Assembly: GCF_000813325.1 (NCBI RefSeq)
Contig: NZ_BBQE01000001.1
Origin: Sulfurospirillum cavolei
GTDB lineage: Bacteria > Campylobacterota > Campylobacteria > Campylobacterales > Sulfurospirillaceae
Strand: one strand, 5' to 3'
Length of the DNA stretch: 64,000 nt
How positions within the stretch are numbered: the first letter of the stretch is position 1; every line of letters begins with the position of its first letter. The notes below the pieces were generated by a model. The model saw only the letters and a list, made by a program, of their open reading frames with translations, was not told the DNA's origin and did not search any database. Positions 33,866-42,926 of this stretch are shown here, one piece after another. Position numbers and translations under genes: made by a program.

Positions 33866-34463
33866 CTCGTATCCTATAAATATTTCAATTCGATTACTTT
33901 ACCAAACCAATCCCCTGATTTTGCTTTAAAACGCTTCTTTTATTTTCCGTACAAAGACATTGTCGTTGTTTTACACGTACGCCTTTGTGCGACGCGAAAG
34001 ACGTAGAAAAGATGGTCGATCATGAAATCGCTTTGCGTGTTAACGTAGGGTTTATCGTAAAACGTTTGCATAGATAAATGGCGTATGCTTGAGGTCTAAA
34101 AAGCTTCTGCTCGTGTGAATAAAATCCGCTTTTGAACTTCTAAAGTACATGCGTCTATTGAAATATAAATCTTTACATGTAAAAAGATGCGTGCCCTATT
34201 CCCTTCCTAATACTCTTACATGTAAAGATTTTGAAGTTGTAAAATGTTTATGTATAAAAAGTTAAATCATGAAAAAAGTGTTGGAGAAAAAACGCTCGAA
34301 CCGGGCAATCCGAGCGTTGGTCTTAAAATTGGTAGGTTCTACACAAAAAGGAGGTATGTGTCTTACATGTAAAAGTATAGACGCTTAGCTTAAACAAGAG
34401 ATGAACCATTCGTTAATAAAATCTAAACCTGTAAAAATGGCTCACACTCTTTACATGTAAAGC
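33866..34463. other. Non-coding interval with four TTACATGTAA-type palindromes
   Basis: About 600 bp between the 5' end of pitA and the 3' end of the lplT-like gene. No convincing gene. Palindromes with ACATGT cores occur near 34174, 34218, 34364 and 34453, the last just after the lplT-like gene. A terminator hairpin is annotated inside. The promoter of pitA must lie near 33866-33950. Confidence 0.6.
34291..34318 (-). terminator. Rho-independent terminator of the arsR-aas-lplT operon
   Basis: Minus strand: AACGCTCG, 12-nt loop, CGAGCGTT followed by TTTTCTCC, giving an uninterrupted T-run. Located about 150 nt downstream of the lplT-like stop. Confidence 0.7.
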
Positions 34464-35726
34464 CTAATCAAGTCGTTTATACACCACCCAAGCGATCCAC
34501 GTTGCTATGATTCCCGTACCAATCGCTGCGCTCAAAAAGACCTCTGGGATGCGCCATGAAGCGTCGAGTAACACCATGGTGAGCACCGCGCCAAGAACCA
34601 TAAAGAGTGCATTTAAGATGTTGTTTGCCGCGATGATGCGTGAGCGAAACGCTGGGTCACTTTGGCTTTGCATAATGGCGTAAAGAGGGACACTAAAGAG
34701 TCCACCAAAAAGAGCGATGAGCGTTAGATCGATCAAGATATGCCAAAAGGTGCTGCTTGAAAACAGTGCTTCAACAGGGATAAAACTTGAAGAGGTGAGC
34801 GCAAAGTCCATTCCAAAAAAAGCCATTCCCAACGCACCTAGTATGATCAAGGAAGGGCGAATCGTATGGTGACTGAGTTTTTCACAGAGAAAAGAGCCCA
34901 CGCCGATGCCGACGGTAAAGAGGCTGAGTAAAAGCGTTACTGTCGTCTCATCGCCCTCTAAAACGATTTTGACAAAAGCGGGAAATTGCGAAAGCAACAG
35001 TGCTCCGTAAAGCCAAAACCATGAAATGGCGATGATGGCGAGAAATACGGTTTTGTTTGCATAGGCAAGTTTGAGCGTTTGCGCCGTTTGGGAGAAGATG
35101 TTGTACGAAAGACTCATCTGTGCATTCAAGGAAGGAGCAGTGGGAATGTAGCGACTGCACACGTAGCCGATCAATGCTATTGCCATGCCCATCACACCCG
35201 CGATAATACCTCCAGACGCAGACGTTGCGATCAGCCCTCCTCCAAGCGTACCTAGTAAAATAGCCCCGAACGTCCCCGACTCGACCAACGCGTTTGCCAT
35301 AACCAGCTCGTTTTCACCCATATGTTGGGGAATGATGGCATATTTGATGGGTCCAAAAAGCGTTGAGTGCAAGCCCATACCAAAAACCACGACCAACAGA
35401 AGACTAAACCAATGCATGTAAAAACCAAGCGTGGCGATGCTCATCAAGCCAAACTCCAAAAGCTTGACCAAACGCGTTAGAGAAGCCTTATCATACTTGT
35501 CCGCCAGAGCTCCGGCCAGCCCTGAAAAGATAAAAAAAGGCAGAATGAAAATTGCCCCGATAAGCGGCGCTAAAATCCCTAGCGGCAAACTCGTCCAAGA
35601 AGCTGCGTGAAACGTCACCAAAATAGCAAGGGTATTTTTCAAAATATTGTCGTTAAACGCACCTAAAAACTGTACCGTAAACAACGGCGCGAACCGTTTG
35701 GTTTTCAAAAGGTAAAAAGCACTCAT
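34464..35726 (-). CDS. lplT: LplT-like lysophospholipid transporter (MFS)
   Basis: 420 residues with about 12 hydrophobic helices and the LplT-type opening (RFAPLFTVQFLGAFNDNILKNTLAIL) and loop GLAGALADKYDKASLTR. LplT proteins flip lysophospholipids inward for re-acylation by Aas. The start overlaps the end of the aas-like gene by 4 nt, the same partnership seen as lplT-aas in Enterobacteria. Function is well supported by family plus neighbour. Confidence 0.85.
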   Translation of the reverse strand: MSAFYLLKTKRFAPLFTVQFLGAFNDNILKNTLAILVTFHAASWTSLPLGILAPLIGAIFILPFFIFSGLAGALADKYDKASLTRLVKLLEFGLMSIATLGFYMHWFSLLLVVVFGMGLHSTLFGPIKYAIIPQHMGENELVMANALVESGTFGAILLGTLGGGLIATSASGGIIAGVMGMAIALIGYVCSRYIPTAPSLNAQMSLSYNIFSQTAQTLKLAYANKTVFLAIIAISWFWLYGALLLSQFPAFVKIVLEGDETTVTLLLSLFTVGIGVGSFLCEKLSHHTIRPSLIILGALGMAFFGMDFALTSSSFIPVEALFSSSTFWHILIDLTLIALFGGLFSVPLYAIMQSQSDPAFRSRIIAANNILNALFMVLGAVLTMVLLDASWRIPEVFLSAAIGTGIIATWIAWVVYKRLD

Positions 35727-37858
35727 GCGATCTCACTTGCCATGGATTTTAAGGTGACATAATCGGTTTTGCCTGTGCCCAAAAGCGGCAATGCTTCCAC
35801 ATGGACGATTTTGCGAGGTACGGCAATTTCAGGGAAACCGTTGCTTTGCGCACTTTTTTGCAACGCATCTCGGGTTAGGTTTTTATCGGTCGTAAAGAGC
35901 ACGATCGCTTCACCCCTAGTAGCATCGGGGATGGATGAGCTGGCGTGTAAAAAGCCGTTGGAGCTGAGCGTCGCTAGTTTTTCAACCGACTCTAAAGAGA
36001 TCATCTCTCCTGCGATCTTGGCGAAACGTTTGACACGCCCTTTGATCTGCACAAACCCAGATTCGTCGATACTCACGATGTCACCCGTGTTGTACCACCC
36101 CTCGCCTGCTTCGGAGGTCGGTTTTTCCAAAGCACCCGGATTTTCAGCGCGCAAATAGCCGCTCATCACATTCGCACCTTTTACATGTAAAATGCCACCC
36201 TCCTCAATGCCTGGTACTGGAATCAATTTATGCGCAATGCCCGGCAAGATCTGTCCGACTGTTCCTTTTTTGTACGCCATCGGCGTATTGACCGCGATAA
36301 CGGGAGCCGTTTCAGTGGCACCATATCCTTCAAAAATGCGCAAACCAAACTTCTCAAACCAAAGCTCACGCACGTTTTCAGCAAGCTTTTCAGCCCCAGC
36401 AATGACGTAGCGCACACGGTAAAAATCGTACGGATGGGCATGGCGTGCGTAGTTGTGCAAAAAGGTGCTCGTCCCTAACAAAATCGTGCAAGACCTGTCA
36501 TAAGCGATCTCAGGAATAACGCGGTAATGAAGCGGTGAAGGGTACATAAACAGGTGCATTCCTCGAAAGATGGGAAGCAATGAACCTGCCGTTAAGCCAA
36601 AGGAGTGGAAGATCGGCAGAGCGTTGAGCATTTTATCTTCGGTAGAAAAATCAACAATAGAGCTGATTTGAGCGATATTGGCAAGCAGTGCCTCATGCGA
36701 AAGCACCACGCCTTTGGGTTTGCCCTCACTGCCTGAGGTAAATAAAATCACCGCGCTCTCTTTTTCATCTTGAGAGGTTGTAACAAGGCGTGGAAAGTGA
36801 ATCGCATAGAGCATCAGCCATAGTTTATCCACCAAGCGCATGGATGCTTTGAGCTCTTCAAGGTAGGCAATGCGCACACCGTGTAAGGCTTCTAATTTCG
36901 GAGCGAGTTTCGCTTGTTCCACAAAGGCTTTGGAGGTGACGATCGTTTTAATCTTTGCCGCGTCACACGCACTTTGCAAACCGTCCACGCCTGCTGTGAA
37001 ATTGAGCATAGCGGGGACTCGTTTCATGCCTGAGAGTCCTAAAACCAGCACAAGGGAAGCAACCGCCGTTGGCATTAAAACGCCTACTGCTTCGTCTTTT
37101 TGAGCGACAGGGCTTATGAGTCGTCCCAAGCCTAGCGCCATTTTAAGAAGCTGTGCGTAAGTGTATTCGACCTGCTTGATGTCTTCTACGATGGCTTTGT
37201 TTTTGCCGTACGTTTCGATGGCATCCAAAAAAGTGCCGAAAAGATCATTGGCAGGACGTGCGTCAAATGAGCACTCTTGCATCAAACGACGCATCGCTTC
37301 GCCGGAGAGCAGACGTCTTTCGTGTGACGTACCTTCATGCGAAACAACGAGTTTCGTTGGCGTGCAATAACGAAGCGAAATCTGTGGAAGAAGTCTGTGT
37401 GGATAGCTCTTTGGCATACGCGAAAGCCTGCTAAACGTCGCGCCTTGAATGATGATCGGCACCACTGTTGCATTGGTTTTCACCGCAACAAAGGCACTTC
37501 CTTCGTAAATCTTCATCAAACTGCCCGTCGTCGTGATGTGGCCTTCGGGGAAAATGACCACAGGTCGTCCGCTCTCGACCAGACGAATCACCGCCTTAAT
37601 TGCCATCGGATTGGACGGGTCAACCGTGAGGTGATCGGTAAGCATCAAGCAGAGTCGCACAAAAGGGTTTTTAGCGATTTGCGTGTTGATGATAAACACA
37701 GGCGAAACGGGCAACATCGCACCTAAAATCAAGCCGTCTAAAAACGATTGATGGTTGGCGATGATGAGCATCGGCTCGGCTCGGTTGGCTGTAAAATGCC
37801 CCTGAACACGAATTTTAAATAAAAAACGAAGGATGATGCGAAGCACTGTTTTGATCAT
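35723..37858 (-). CDS. aas: Aas-like bifunctional acyltransferase/acyl-ACP synthetase
   Basis: 711 residues. Residues ~1-200: PlsC-type acyltransferase with NHQSFLDG (H-x4-D) and PEGH motifs. Residues ~215-700: AMP-forming acyl ligase with the P-loop LFTSGSEGKPKGV, GYGATETAPV, and GWYNTGDIV. In E. coli Aas (719 residues) re-acylates lysophosphatidylethanolamine using acyl-ACP. Placed between an ArsR regulator (1-nt gap) and the lplT-like flippase (overlap), it forms a phospholipid repair or remodelling operon. Confidence 0.87.
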   Translation of the reverse strand: MIKTVLRIILRFLFKIRVQGHFTANRAEPMLIIANHQSFLDGLILGAMLPVSPVFIINTQIAKNPFVRLCLMLTDHLTVDPSNPMAIKAVIRLVESGRPVVIFPEGHITTTGSLMKIYEGSAFVAVKTNATVVPIIIQGATFSRLSRMPKSYPHRLLPQISLRYCTPTKLVVSHEGTSHERRLLSGEAMRRLMQECSFDARPANDLFGTFLDAIETYGKNKAIVEDIKQVEYTYAQLLKMALGLGRLISPVAQKDEAVGVLMPTAVASLVLVLGLSGMKRVPAMLNFTAGVDGLQSACDAAKIKTIVTSKAFVEQAKLAPKLEALHGVRIAYLEELKASMRLVDKLWLMLYAIHFPRLVTTSQDEKESAVILFTSGSEGKPKGVVLSHEALLANIAQISSIVDFSTEDKMLNALPIFHSFGLTAGSLLPIFRGMHLFMYPSPLHYRVIPEIAYDRSCTILLGTSTFLHNYARHAHPYDFYRVRYVIAGAEKLAENVRELWFEKFGLRIFEGYGATETAPVIAVNTPMAYKKGTVGQILPGIAHKLIPVPGIEEGGILHVKGANVMSGYLRAENPGALEKPTSEAGEGWYNTGDIVSIDESGFVQIKGRVKRFAKIAGEMISLESVEKLATLSSNGFLHASSSIPDATRGEAIVLFTTDKNLTRDALQKSAQSNGFPEIAVPRKIVHVEALPLLGTGKTDYVTLKSMASEIA

Positions 37859-37859
37859 G

Positions 37860-38168
37860 TTAGTTCCCGTGTAGATAATTTAAGACATTGCTAAAGGTCG
37901 CTTCCAAAAGCGGTTTATTCACCCAAAACCAAACCTCTTTGCCGATCTTCTCGCTTAAAAGCACTTCGGCTTGATGAAGGATTTTGAGGTGATGCGAAAC
38001 GGTGGTGCGCGCCAAAGGCGATACTTCGGCGATTTGTCCTGCATTAAGACGCTCGTCCTTTTCAAAGAGTAAAAGAATTTTTTGACGATGCGCATCGCCT
38101 AAAGCCATAAAAATGGCAGACATCGGTTTCCATTCAAGCGGTAAATCTTTGGCATACTGCGTTTGCAT
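37860..38168 (-). CDS. ArsR-family winged-helix repressor without cysteines
   Basis: 102 residues. Helix-turn-helix PLARTTVSHHLKILHQAEVL in the SmtB/ArsR fold. There is no Cys in the protein and no CxC metal-binding box, so it is unlikely to sense metal through thiols. SD AGGAA lies before the ATG. It heads the arsR-aas-lplT operon and probably represses it, perhaps sensing a lipid or fatty acid state; the ligand is unknown. Confidence 0.85.
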   Translation of the reverse strand: MQTQYAKDLPLEWKPMSAIFMALGDAHRQKILLLFEKDERLNAGQIAEVSPLARTTVSHHLKILHQAEVLLSEKIGKEVWFWVNKPLLEATFSNVLNYLHGN

Positions 38169-38277
38169 TTTATATTCCTAAGTGTTTAAGTTTATCGACA
38201 TAATAATCTTTTTTATCTTAAGTATTTCTTAGAAAATGATGATTTGTTGAATTAAAATCTTTACATGTAAAGCAGGC

Positions 38278-39603
38278 TCAACCCCTCTTTTGCTCTTCCA
38301 AGTACGTTGCATAAAGGCTTAAACACACGTGCATATATTTTGAACTGACATATGCCGGTCGTATTTTGCGTAAACGTTCGTGTATCTGCTCTAATGAGTA
38401 ACCTTGATACATAAGCCATGTACCAATCGCTAGAATACTGCGTGAAAGTCCTAAGGCACAATGCACGTAAATCCCCTCTTCTTTGTACTTCTCAATGAGC
38501 AAAACAACTTCATGAAGCGCCTCGGTCGATGGAATTGTCAAATCCAAAAAAGCAAACCTCGTTTGCGAGATGAAACGTTGGCGGCATTGATGCTCTAGTG
38601 CTAAATTGACGATATGCTTAACTCCTACTTCTTTTAAGCGTGCGTACTCTTTCGTATCGGGATGACGCCCGATATAAACGCGCTCTTGGACTTGCGCAAA
38701 AAGAGGCAAAGTCCGTTTGTACCATCGCCATGACAGATGGGTACCTATAAAATAAGGCGCAAAAAGAACCCATTGCCACCACGATGCTTGTGCATTTTTA
38801 CCTGCAATCAGCTCGTTAAAACCAAACGCATAAACGATACTCACCAAAAGCAAGGAAACAAAAATCCAAAGTAAAAACAGTGAATGCGCATAAAAAGCTC
38901 CCACCAAAAACACTAAAGCTCCACTGAGATAATAAAGCCCTACTTTCAAACTTCGCGGTGTCATAAAGTGGTTTAAAAGCGGATTGTTTTTTCGAGATGG
39001 AATCAACCCAATAGCACACAAGCCCATCAAAAACCCCGTAGGCAAGTCGATAAAATGGTGCTGATACACTAAAAGCGTCGATAAGGCAATGAGCCAAAAC
39101 CAAAGTGCCACACCGTACTTTACTAAACGGTTAACGAAATGCTCTCGCATCGAAGCCCACAATACAACGGCAAAGCTAATATGCAAGGAAGGAAGCTGGT
39201 TGTAGGGTAAATCTGCCAGCAAAAGATTGAACAAAAAACGGTACGAATCTACTTGAGGCTTCGTAAACGCACATTGCAACGGAAAAAATACAAAAATAAG
39301 AACAGAAGATACTACGATAAACAGAACTCTCAAAGAGAGAGTACGCAGTTCAAGCCTGGTTTGCGGGAGTAAAAAAGCAATACAAAACATCACGTCCGAG
39401 GACATATAAGGAATAATAAACGGTGAAACAAAGGGGATTTGACGCTCCCATTCTCCATAAAAAGAGAAGTGAGGAGCCGTCATATGCGCGTACTGATTGG
39501 CCGCACCGTAAAGGATAAAAAAGAGCGCGCCCATAAAGAGCGTCCACACAAAACGCTCTTTGAGTGTTGCGTGAGCCTCTAGTTTTGCATCAAACGCATA
39601 CAT
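38278..39603 (-). CDS. PAP2 phosphatase fused to dual-specificity phosphatase (YnbD-like)
   Basis: 441 residues. N-terminal ~300 residues: multi-helix PAP2-type membrane phosphatase with PSLHIS (~137-142) and HHFIDLPTG (~181-189). C-terminal ~310-441: tyrosine/dual-specificity phosphatase with signature HCALGLSRS (HCx5R, ~380-388). E. coli YnbD (~430 residues) has the same two-part layout. It is the last gene of a five-gene cluster, 2 nt after the hydrolase/methyltransferase gene. By analogy with PTPMT1, the C-terminal domain may dephosphorylate a phosphatidyl-alcohol-phosphate; this is inference. Confidence 0.82.
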   Translation of the reverse strand: MYAFDAKLEAHATLKERFVWTLFMGALFFILYGAANQYAHMTAPHFSFYGEWERQIPFVSPFIIPYMSSDVMFCIAFLLPQTRLELRTLSLRVLFIVVSSVLIFVFFPLQCAFTKPQVDSYRFLFNLLLADLPYNQLPSLHISFAVVLWASMREHFVNRLVKYGVALWFWLIALSTLLVYQHHFIDLPTGFLMGLCAIGLIPSRKNNPLLNHFMTPRSLKVGLYYLSGALVFLVGAFYAHSLFLLWIFVSLLLVSIVYAFGFNELIAGKNAQASWWQWVLFAPYFIGTHLSWRWYKRTLPLFAQVQERVYIGRHPDTKEYARLKEVGVKHIVNLALEHQCRQRFISQTRFAFLDLTIPSTEALHEVVLLIEKYKEEGIYVHCALGLSRSILAIGTWLMYQGYSLEQIHERLRKIRPAYVSSKYMHVCLSLYATYLEEQKRG

Positions 39604-39605
39604 GC

Positions 39606-41324
39606 TTACGCATCTTTACATGTCAAGGCGGCAACCGAAACGGTAAAGATACCCCAATCATCGATTTTCATAGAATTTTTCTCAAATCCGCTCTGTGCAA
39701 AAAGGCTATCGAGTTCGTATTGGCTCCTGCGACGCATAATCCACTGCTTTTGTTGGTGGTTACCTAAAACATAAGCGATTTGCTCAAGTTGCGGGTGCCA
39801 TGGCTGACCCGTGTAAACCAAAAAAGAACCTTTTGGCATCATGGAGGTTACACCGTCAATGGCATTTTGAATCAGCGCATTCTCTTCAAACAACTCAAAC
39901 ACGCCGGAGATAATGACAATATTGGGTTGATAGGAACGGTTCTCATAGGTTTTTTTATCAAAGGCATCTGCTTGTTCATAGCGAATATTTTTCAAGGAAA
40001 ACTCTTTCGCTAACGCTCGCCCTTGCTCAATGTTTTGCTCCTGATAATCCCGCACCAACACTTCAATATCCGGATACTCTCGTGCCAACTCGATCAAGTA
40101 GCGAGCCGGACCTCCCGCAATATCCAAAATCCGTACTTTTTCGCCTTGCGCACGTAAGTGCTCTATTTTTTCACGAATGGTGACAATAGCATTGACTTTT
40201 CGTTGGCGTATCCCTTTCCATCCAATGCTATTGAGATAATTTTTATCAATCATCCGCCCCAATGCACCTTTGCCGTTTGGCGTGTTTTTATAAATATAAT
40301 CCAGCGTCACACCCGAATCAAACCCGTAACGAAGCCCTATGCTTATCCCTTCGCTTAAGCCTCCGAAACGATGCAACATAAAACGCTGAAAGGCAAAAGA
40401 GCAATTTTGTAAAAACGGTATTTCCCCTTTGGCGATGGTGTCTTTTTCGAGTTGCGTTATTTGAATGAGGTGCTCTTTTAACGAAACTTTCGGTGCGGCA
40501 AACGCTTCACGCATAAAAGCTCCAATCGCATCAAGGGCTATTTGAGCATTTTGCTCATACAAAACCCCATGGTAAAATCCTTCTAAAGCCACAAAGCGTT
40601 TCAACGGCGATGAAAGCTTGTCGTAAAAAACCTTTTGCACCGAACTCTCCACCACGTAATCTGCCGTAGCGGAGAGAACCAGTGTGGGTGTCACTATCAA
40701 AGATGCATCCTCTACGACTCTTTGCGCGGTATCTAGAAGCGTTACCAACTGCTTTGCCGGAATATTCGGCGTGATAAGCGGGTCTGTGTTGTAACGTTTT
40801 TGCTCTTCAACATTGTGCGTGAGAAACTTCGCTTTGACATAAGACGTGATAGTGAGATCCTCTTTAAAATGAAGCATCAACGCCAAAGCAGGTTTTGCCA
40901 AAGGAACGTAAAGTTTGATTTTAAAAGCAGGTGCAACCAATGCCATCCCCGCAATTTTAGGAGCAAAATCATGCACCCACGTCGAAGCAACGACGCCTGC
41001 AACAGAGTTTGCAACCACAAAAATAGCTTCTTGCGCGATGTGCTCTTTTTCACACACAAATTGCACAAACGCATCCAAATCGCGTACGAGATTCATAAAC
41101 TCATACGCAGCACCTTCTTTGGTGTAACCATGCCCGCGATTGTCGTATGAAAAAACTTTGTAGCCCGCAAATATGGAAGAGCGCGCTATACTATCCAGTC
41201 TTTCAGAGTGTTCATGCCCGCGATGAAGCAGTAAAACAACTTTGCCGTTGGCTTCTTGGGTCGGTTCCCATTCCCTGTAAAACAGTTCCGCTTTATCAAA
41301 ACTTCTAAATGTTCCGGTCTTCAT
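39606..41324 (-). CDS. Alpha/beta-hydrolase fused to SAM-dependent methyltransferase (YnbC-like)
   Basis: 572 residues. N-terminal ~1-285: alpha/beta-hydrolase with LLLHRGHEHSERL, DNRGHGYT, and a nucleophile elbow VVANSVAGV in which Ala replaces the usual flanking glycines. C-terminal ~320-572: class I methyltransferase with motif I VRILDIAGGPARYLIELA and PNIVIISGVFELF. E. coli YnbC (~585 residues) has this same fusion. Predicted to modify or hydrolyse a lipid or headgroup; substrate unknown. It lies between the acyltransferase and PAP2/DSP genes in a tight operon. Confidence 0.82.
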   Translation of the reverse strand: MKTGTFRSFDKAELFYREWEPTQEANGKVVLLLHRGHEHSERLDSIARSSIFAGYKVFSYDNRGHGYTKEGAAYEFMNLVRDLDAFVQFVCEKEHIAQEAIFVVANSVAGVVASTWVHDFAPKIAGMALVAPAFKIKLYVPLAKPALALMLHFKEDLTITSYVKAKFLTHNVEEQKRYNTDPLITPNIPAKQLVTLLDTAQRVVEDASLIVTPTLVLSATADYVVESSVQKVFYDKLSSPLKRFVALEGFYHGVLYEQNAQIALDAIGAFMREAFAAPKVSLKEHLIQITQLEKDTIAKGEIPFLQNCSFAFQRFMLHRFGGLSEGISIGLRYGFDSGVTLDYIYKNTPNGKGALGRMIDKNYLNSIGWKGIRQRKVNAIVTIREKIEHLRAQGEKVRILDIAGGPARYLIELAREYPDIEVLVRDYQEQNIEQGRALAKEFSLKNIRYEQADAFDKKTYENRSYQPNIVIISGVFELFEENALIQNAIDGVTSMMPKGSFLVYTGQPWHPQLEQIAYVLGNHQQKQWIMRRRSQYELDSLFAQSGFEKNSMKIDDWGIFTVSVAALTCKDA

Positions 41325-41345
41325 ACTTTATCCTTTTAAGACTTT

Positions 41346-41984
41346 TTATACTTGGGTTAAATTGTTTTGATTCACATCTTCCAATGCTTTAATACGACTC
41401 TCCAAACGCTCTGTTAAAGCGTGTGTCGTATCGTCTTCAATAAACAGTGGTTTATCAATAAAAATATCTATAATAAAAGGAACTAAAAGAGCTTCGCCTT
41501 TGGGTAAAACTTTTCCGGCACCATGGATATAGATGGGAATAATAGGCACGAAAGGAGCCATTTTCGCCAAATGTCCGATGCCGGATTTAAACTTTTCCAT
41601 CTGCCCTGCTTCTCCGCGACTCCCCTCGGGAAATATAATCACGCTCTGCCCCTCTTCTAAAGCTTTTCGTACCGCTTCTAGGGGATGGGAATGCGTTTTA
41701 GCCACCGTGCGACTCAGAGCTATAATGCCGATAACATGCGTTGAAAACCACTTAATCCATCTATTTTTCATAAAATAATCTGCCGCTGCAACGGGTCGTA
41801 AAGCTCTAATACGTCGCATCGGAAAAAGACTCATCAGAACAAGCGTATCGATATGGCTGTTATGATTTGCAACAATGATGCACGGTATATCAAGCGGGAG
41901 GTTTTCTCTACCTCTTACATGTACGCCAAAGATAAACAATACAAGAGGACGAACGATAAACCCAAAAAAAAGCCATTTAAACAT
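41346..41984 (-). CDS. PlsC-family 1-acyl-glycerol-3-phosphate acyltransferase
   Basis: 212 residues. Motif I NHNSHIDTLV (H-x4-D) and motif III FPEGSRGEAG, with a hydrophobic N-terminal anchor. Would acylate lysophosphatidate to phosphatidate on the inner membrane, feeding the adjacent CdsA-like enzyme. It lies 9 nt after the cdsA-like gene and 21 nt before the hydrolase/methyltransferase gene. It is probably a second, pathway-specific PlsC in addition to the housekeeping one. Confidence 0.83.
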   Translation of the reverse strand: MFKWLFFGFIVRPLVLFIFGVHVRGRENLPLDIPCIIVANHNSHIDTLVLMSLFPMRRIRALRPVAAADYFMKNRWIKWFSTHVIGIIALSRTVAKTHSHPLEAVRKALEEGQSVIIFPEGSRGEAGQMEKFKSGIGHLAKMAPFVPIIPIYIHGAGKVLPKGEALLVPFIIDIFIDKPLFIEDDTTHALTERLESRIKALEDVNQNNLTQV

Positions 41985-41993
41985 ACGCTATCC

Positions 41994-42926
41994 TTAATAG
42001 TACAAATAATACGTATAGTGAAAAAATAGCGGTGCGGTGTACGTTAAACTATCGATGCGATCAAGTATGCCGCCATGTCCCGGTAAAAGATTGCCCGAAT
42101 CTTTTACGCCGATGTCTCGTTTGACCATCGAAATGACCACATCACCGATAAAGCCGGCGCTGCTGATCAGCATACCCGCAAAAAGTGCCTGCATCCACGT
42201 AAAAGGCGTTAAAAAAGAAAAAGCAACCCCTAATAAGCTGAGTGTAAAAAATGCTCCTAAAAAGCCTTCAACCGTCTTATTGGGGCTCACTTTGGGAATA
42301 ATTTTATGCTTTCCAAGCGTTTTACCCCAAAGATACTGCAAAATGTCATTCAGCTCCGTTAAAAGAACCAAGTAGAGCACAAGCTCTTTTCCTCCGACAT
42401 CATGACCGTTGAGGACGGGTAAGGTCATCATATAAGCGATGTGGCTTAGACCAAACACAAACATCATCAATCCCCATTGTACGCGACTCGTATGCTCCAA
42501 AAACCCTTTTGTATCGCCTATAAGCACTTGACGAAAAGGCAAAAGTAAAAAAAGATACACGGGTATCCAAATGATAAACATACCGTACCACTGAATGCCG
42601 GCAAACCAATACTGAATGACGATAGAAAGATACGCGTAAAAGATAATCCGTCTATCGGTTCTGCGCGTTGGAATCAGCGTAAAATACTCTTTCAATGCCA
42701 GATAGCTAATCAAAGCAAAAAAGAACATCGCCACAGTCGTATGCAACATCGCCCCAACCACAAAAGCAAGCACGATAATCCACCACGATTGAACACGATC
42801 TTTAAGCTCGGTCGAAGTACGGAAAAACACCCGAACAACGAGCGTTGCCAACAAAAGCAACCCTAGAATAACACCGATGACTATCCCGCTTTTACCGCTA
42901 AAAAGCATCTCCATAGAATCCATCAT
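41994..42926 (-). CDS. CdsA-family phosphatidate cytidylyltransferase (YnbB-like)
   Basis: 310 residues from ATG 42926, whose ATGA overlaps the stop of the upstream gene; a TTG six codons earlier is less likely. About eight membrane helices and the CDS signature near the C-terminus: SAGFIGDVVISMVKRDIGVKDSGNLLPGHGGILDRIDSL, here split for reading as SAGFIGDVVISMVKRD and LPGHGGILDRIDSL. Makes CDP-diacylglycerol from phosphatidate and CTP. Resembles the E. coli YnbB position and size (~298 residues). Likely a dedicated cytidylyltransferase for the linked CDP-alcohol transferase. Confidence 0.83.
   Translation of the reverse strand: MMDSMEMLFSGKSGIVIGVILGLLLLATLVVRVFFRTSTELKDRVQSWWIIVLAFVVGAMLHTTVAMFFFALISYLALKEYFTLIPTRRTDRRIIFYAYLSIVIQYWFAGIQWYGMFIIWIPVYLFLLLPFRQVLIGDTKGFLEHTSRVQWGLMMFVFGLSHIAYMMTLPVLNGHDVGGKELVLYLVLLTELNDILQYLWGKTLGKHKIIPKVSPNKTVEGFLGAFFTLSLLGVAFSFLTPFTWMQALFAGMLISSAGFIGDVVISMVKRDIGVKDSGNLLPGHGGILDRIDSLTYTAPLFFHYTYYLYY

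Noticed and set aside
34340..34390. Tiny plus-strand ORF after AAAGGAGG (starting ATGTGTCTTACATG)
   Set aside because: The SD is too close to the ATG, the frame ends after about ten codons, and no downstream plus-strand gene exists for a leader to control.
38278..39603. Protein tyrosine phosphatase of a signalling pathway
   Set aside because: Fusion to a PAP2 membrane phosphatase and position in a lipid operon favour a lipid phosphatase role.
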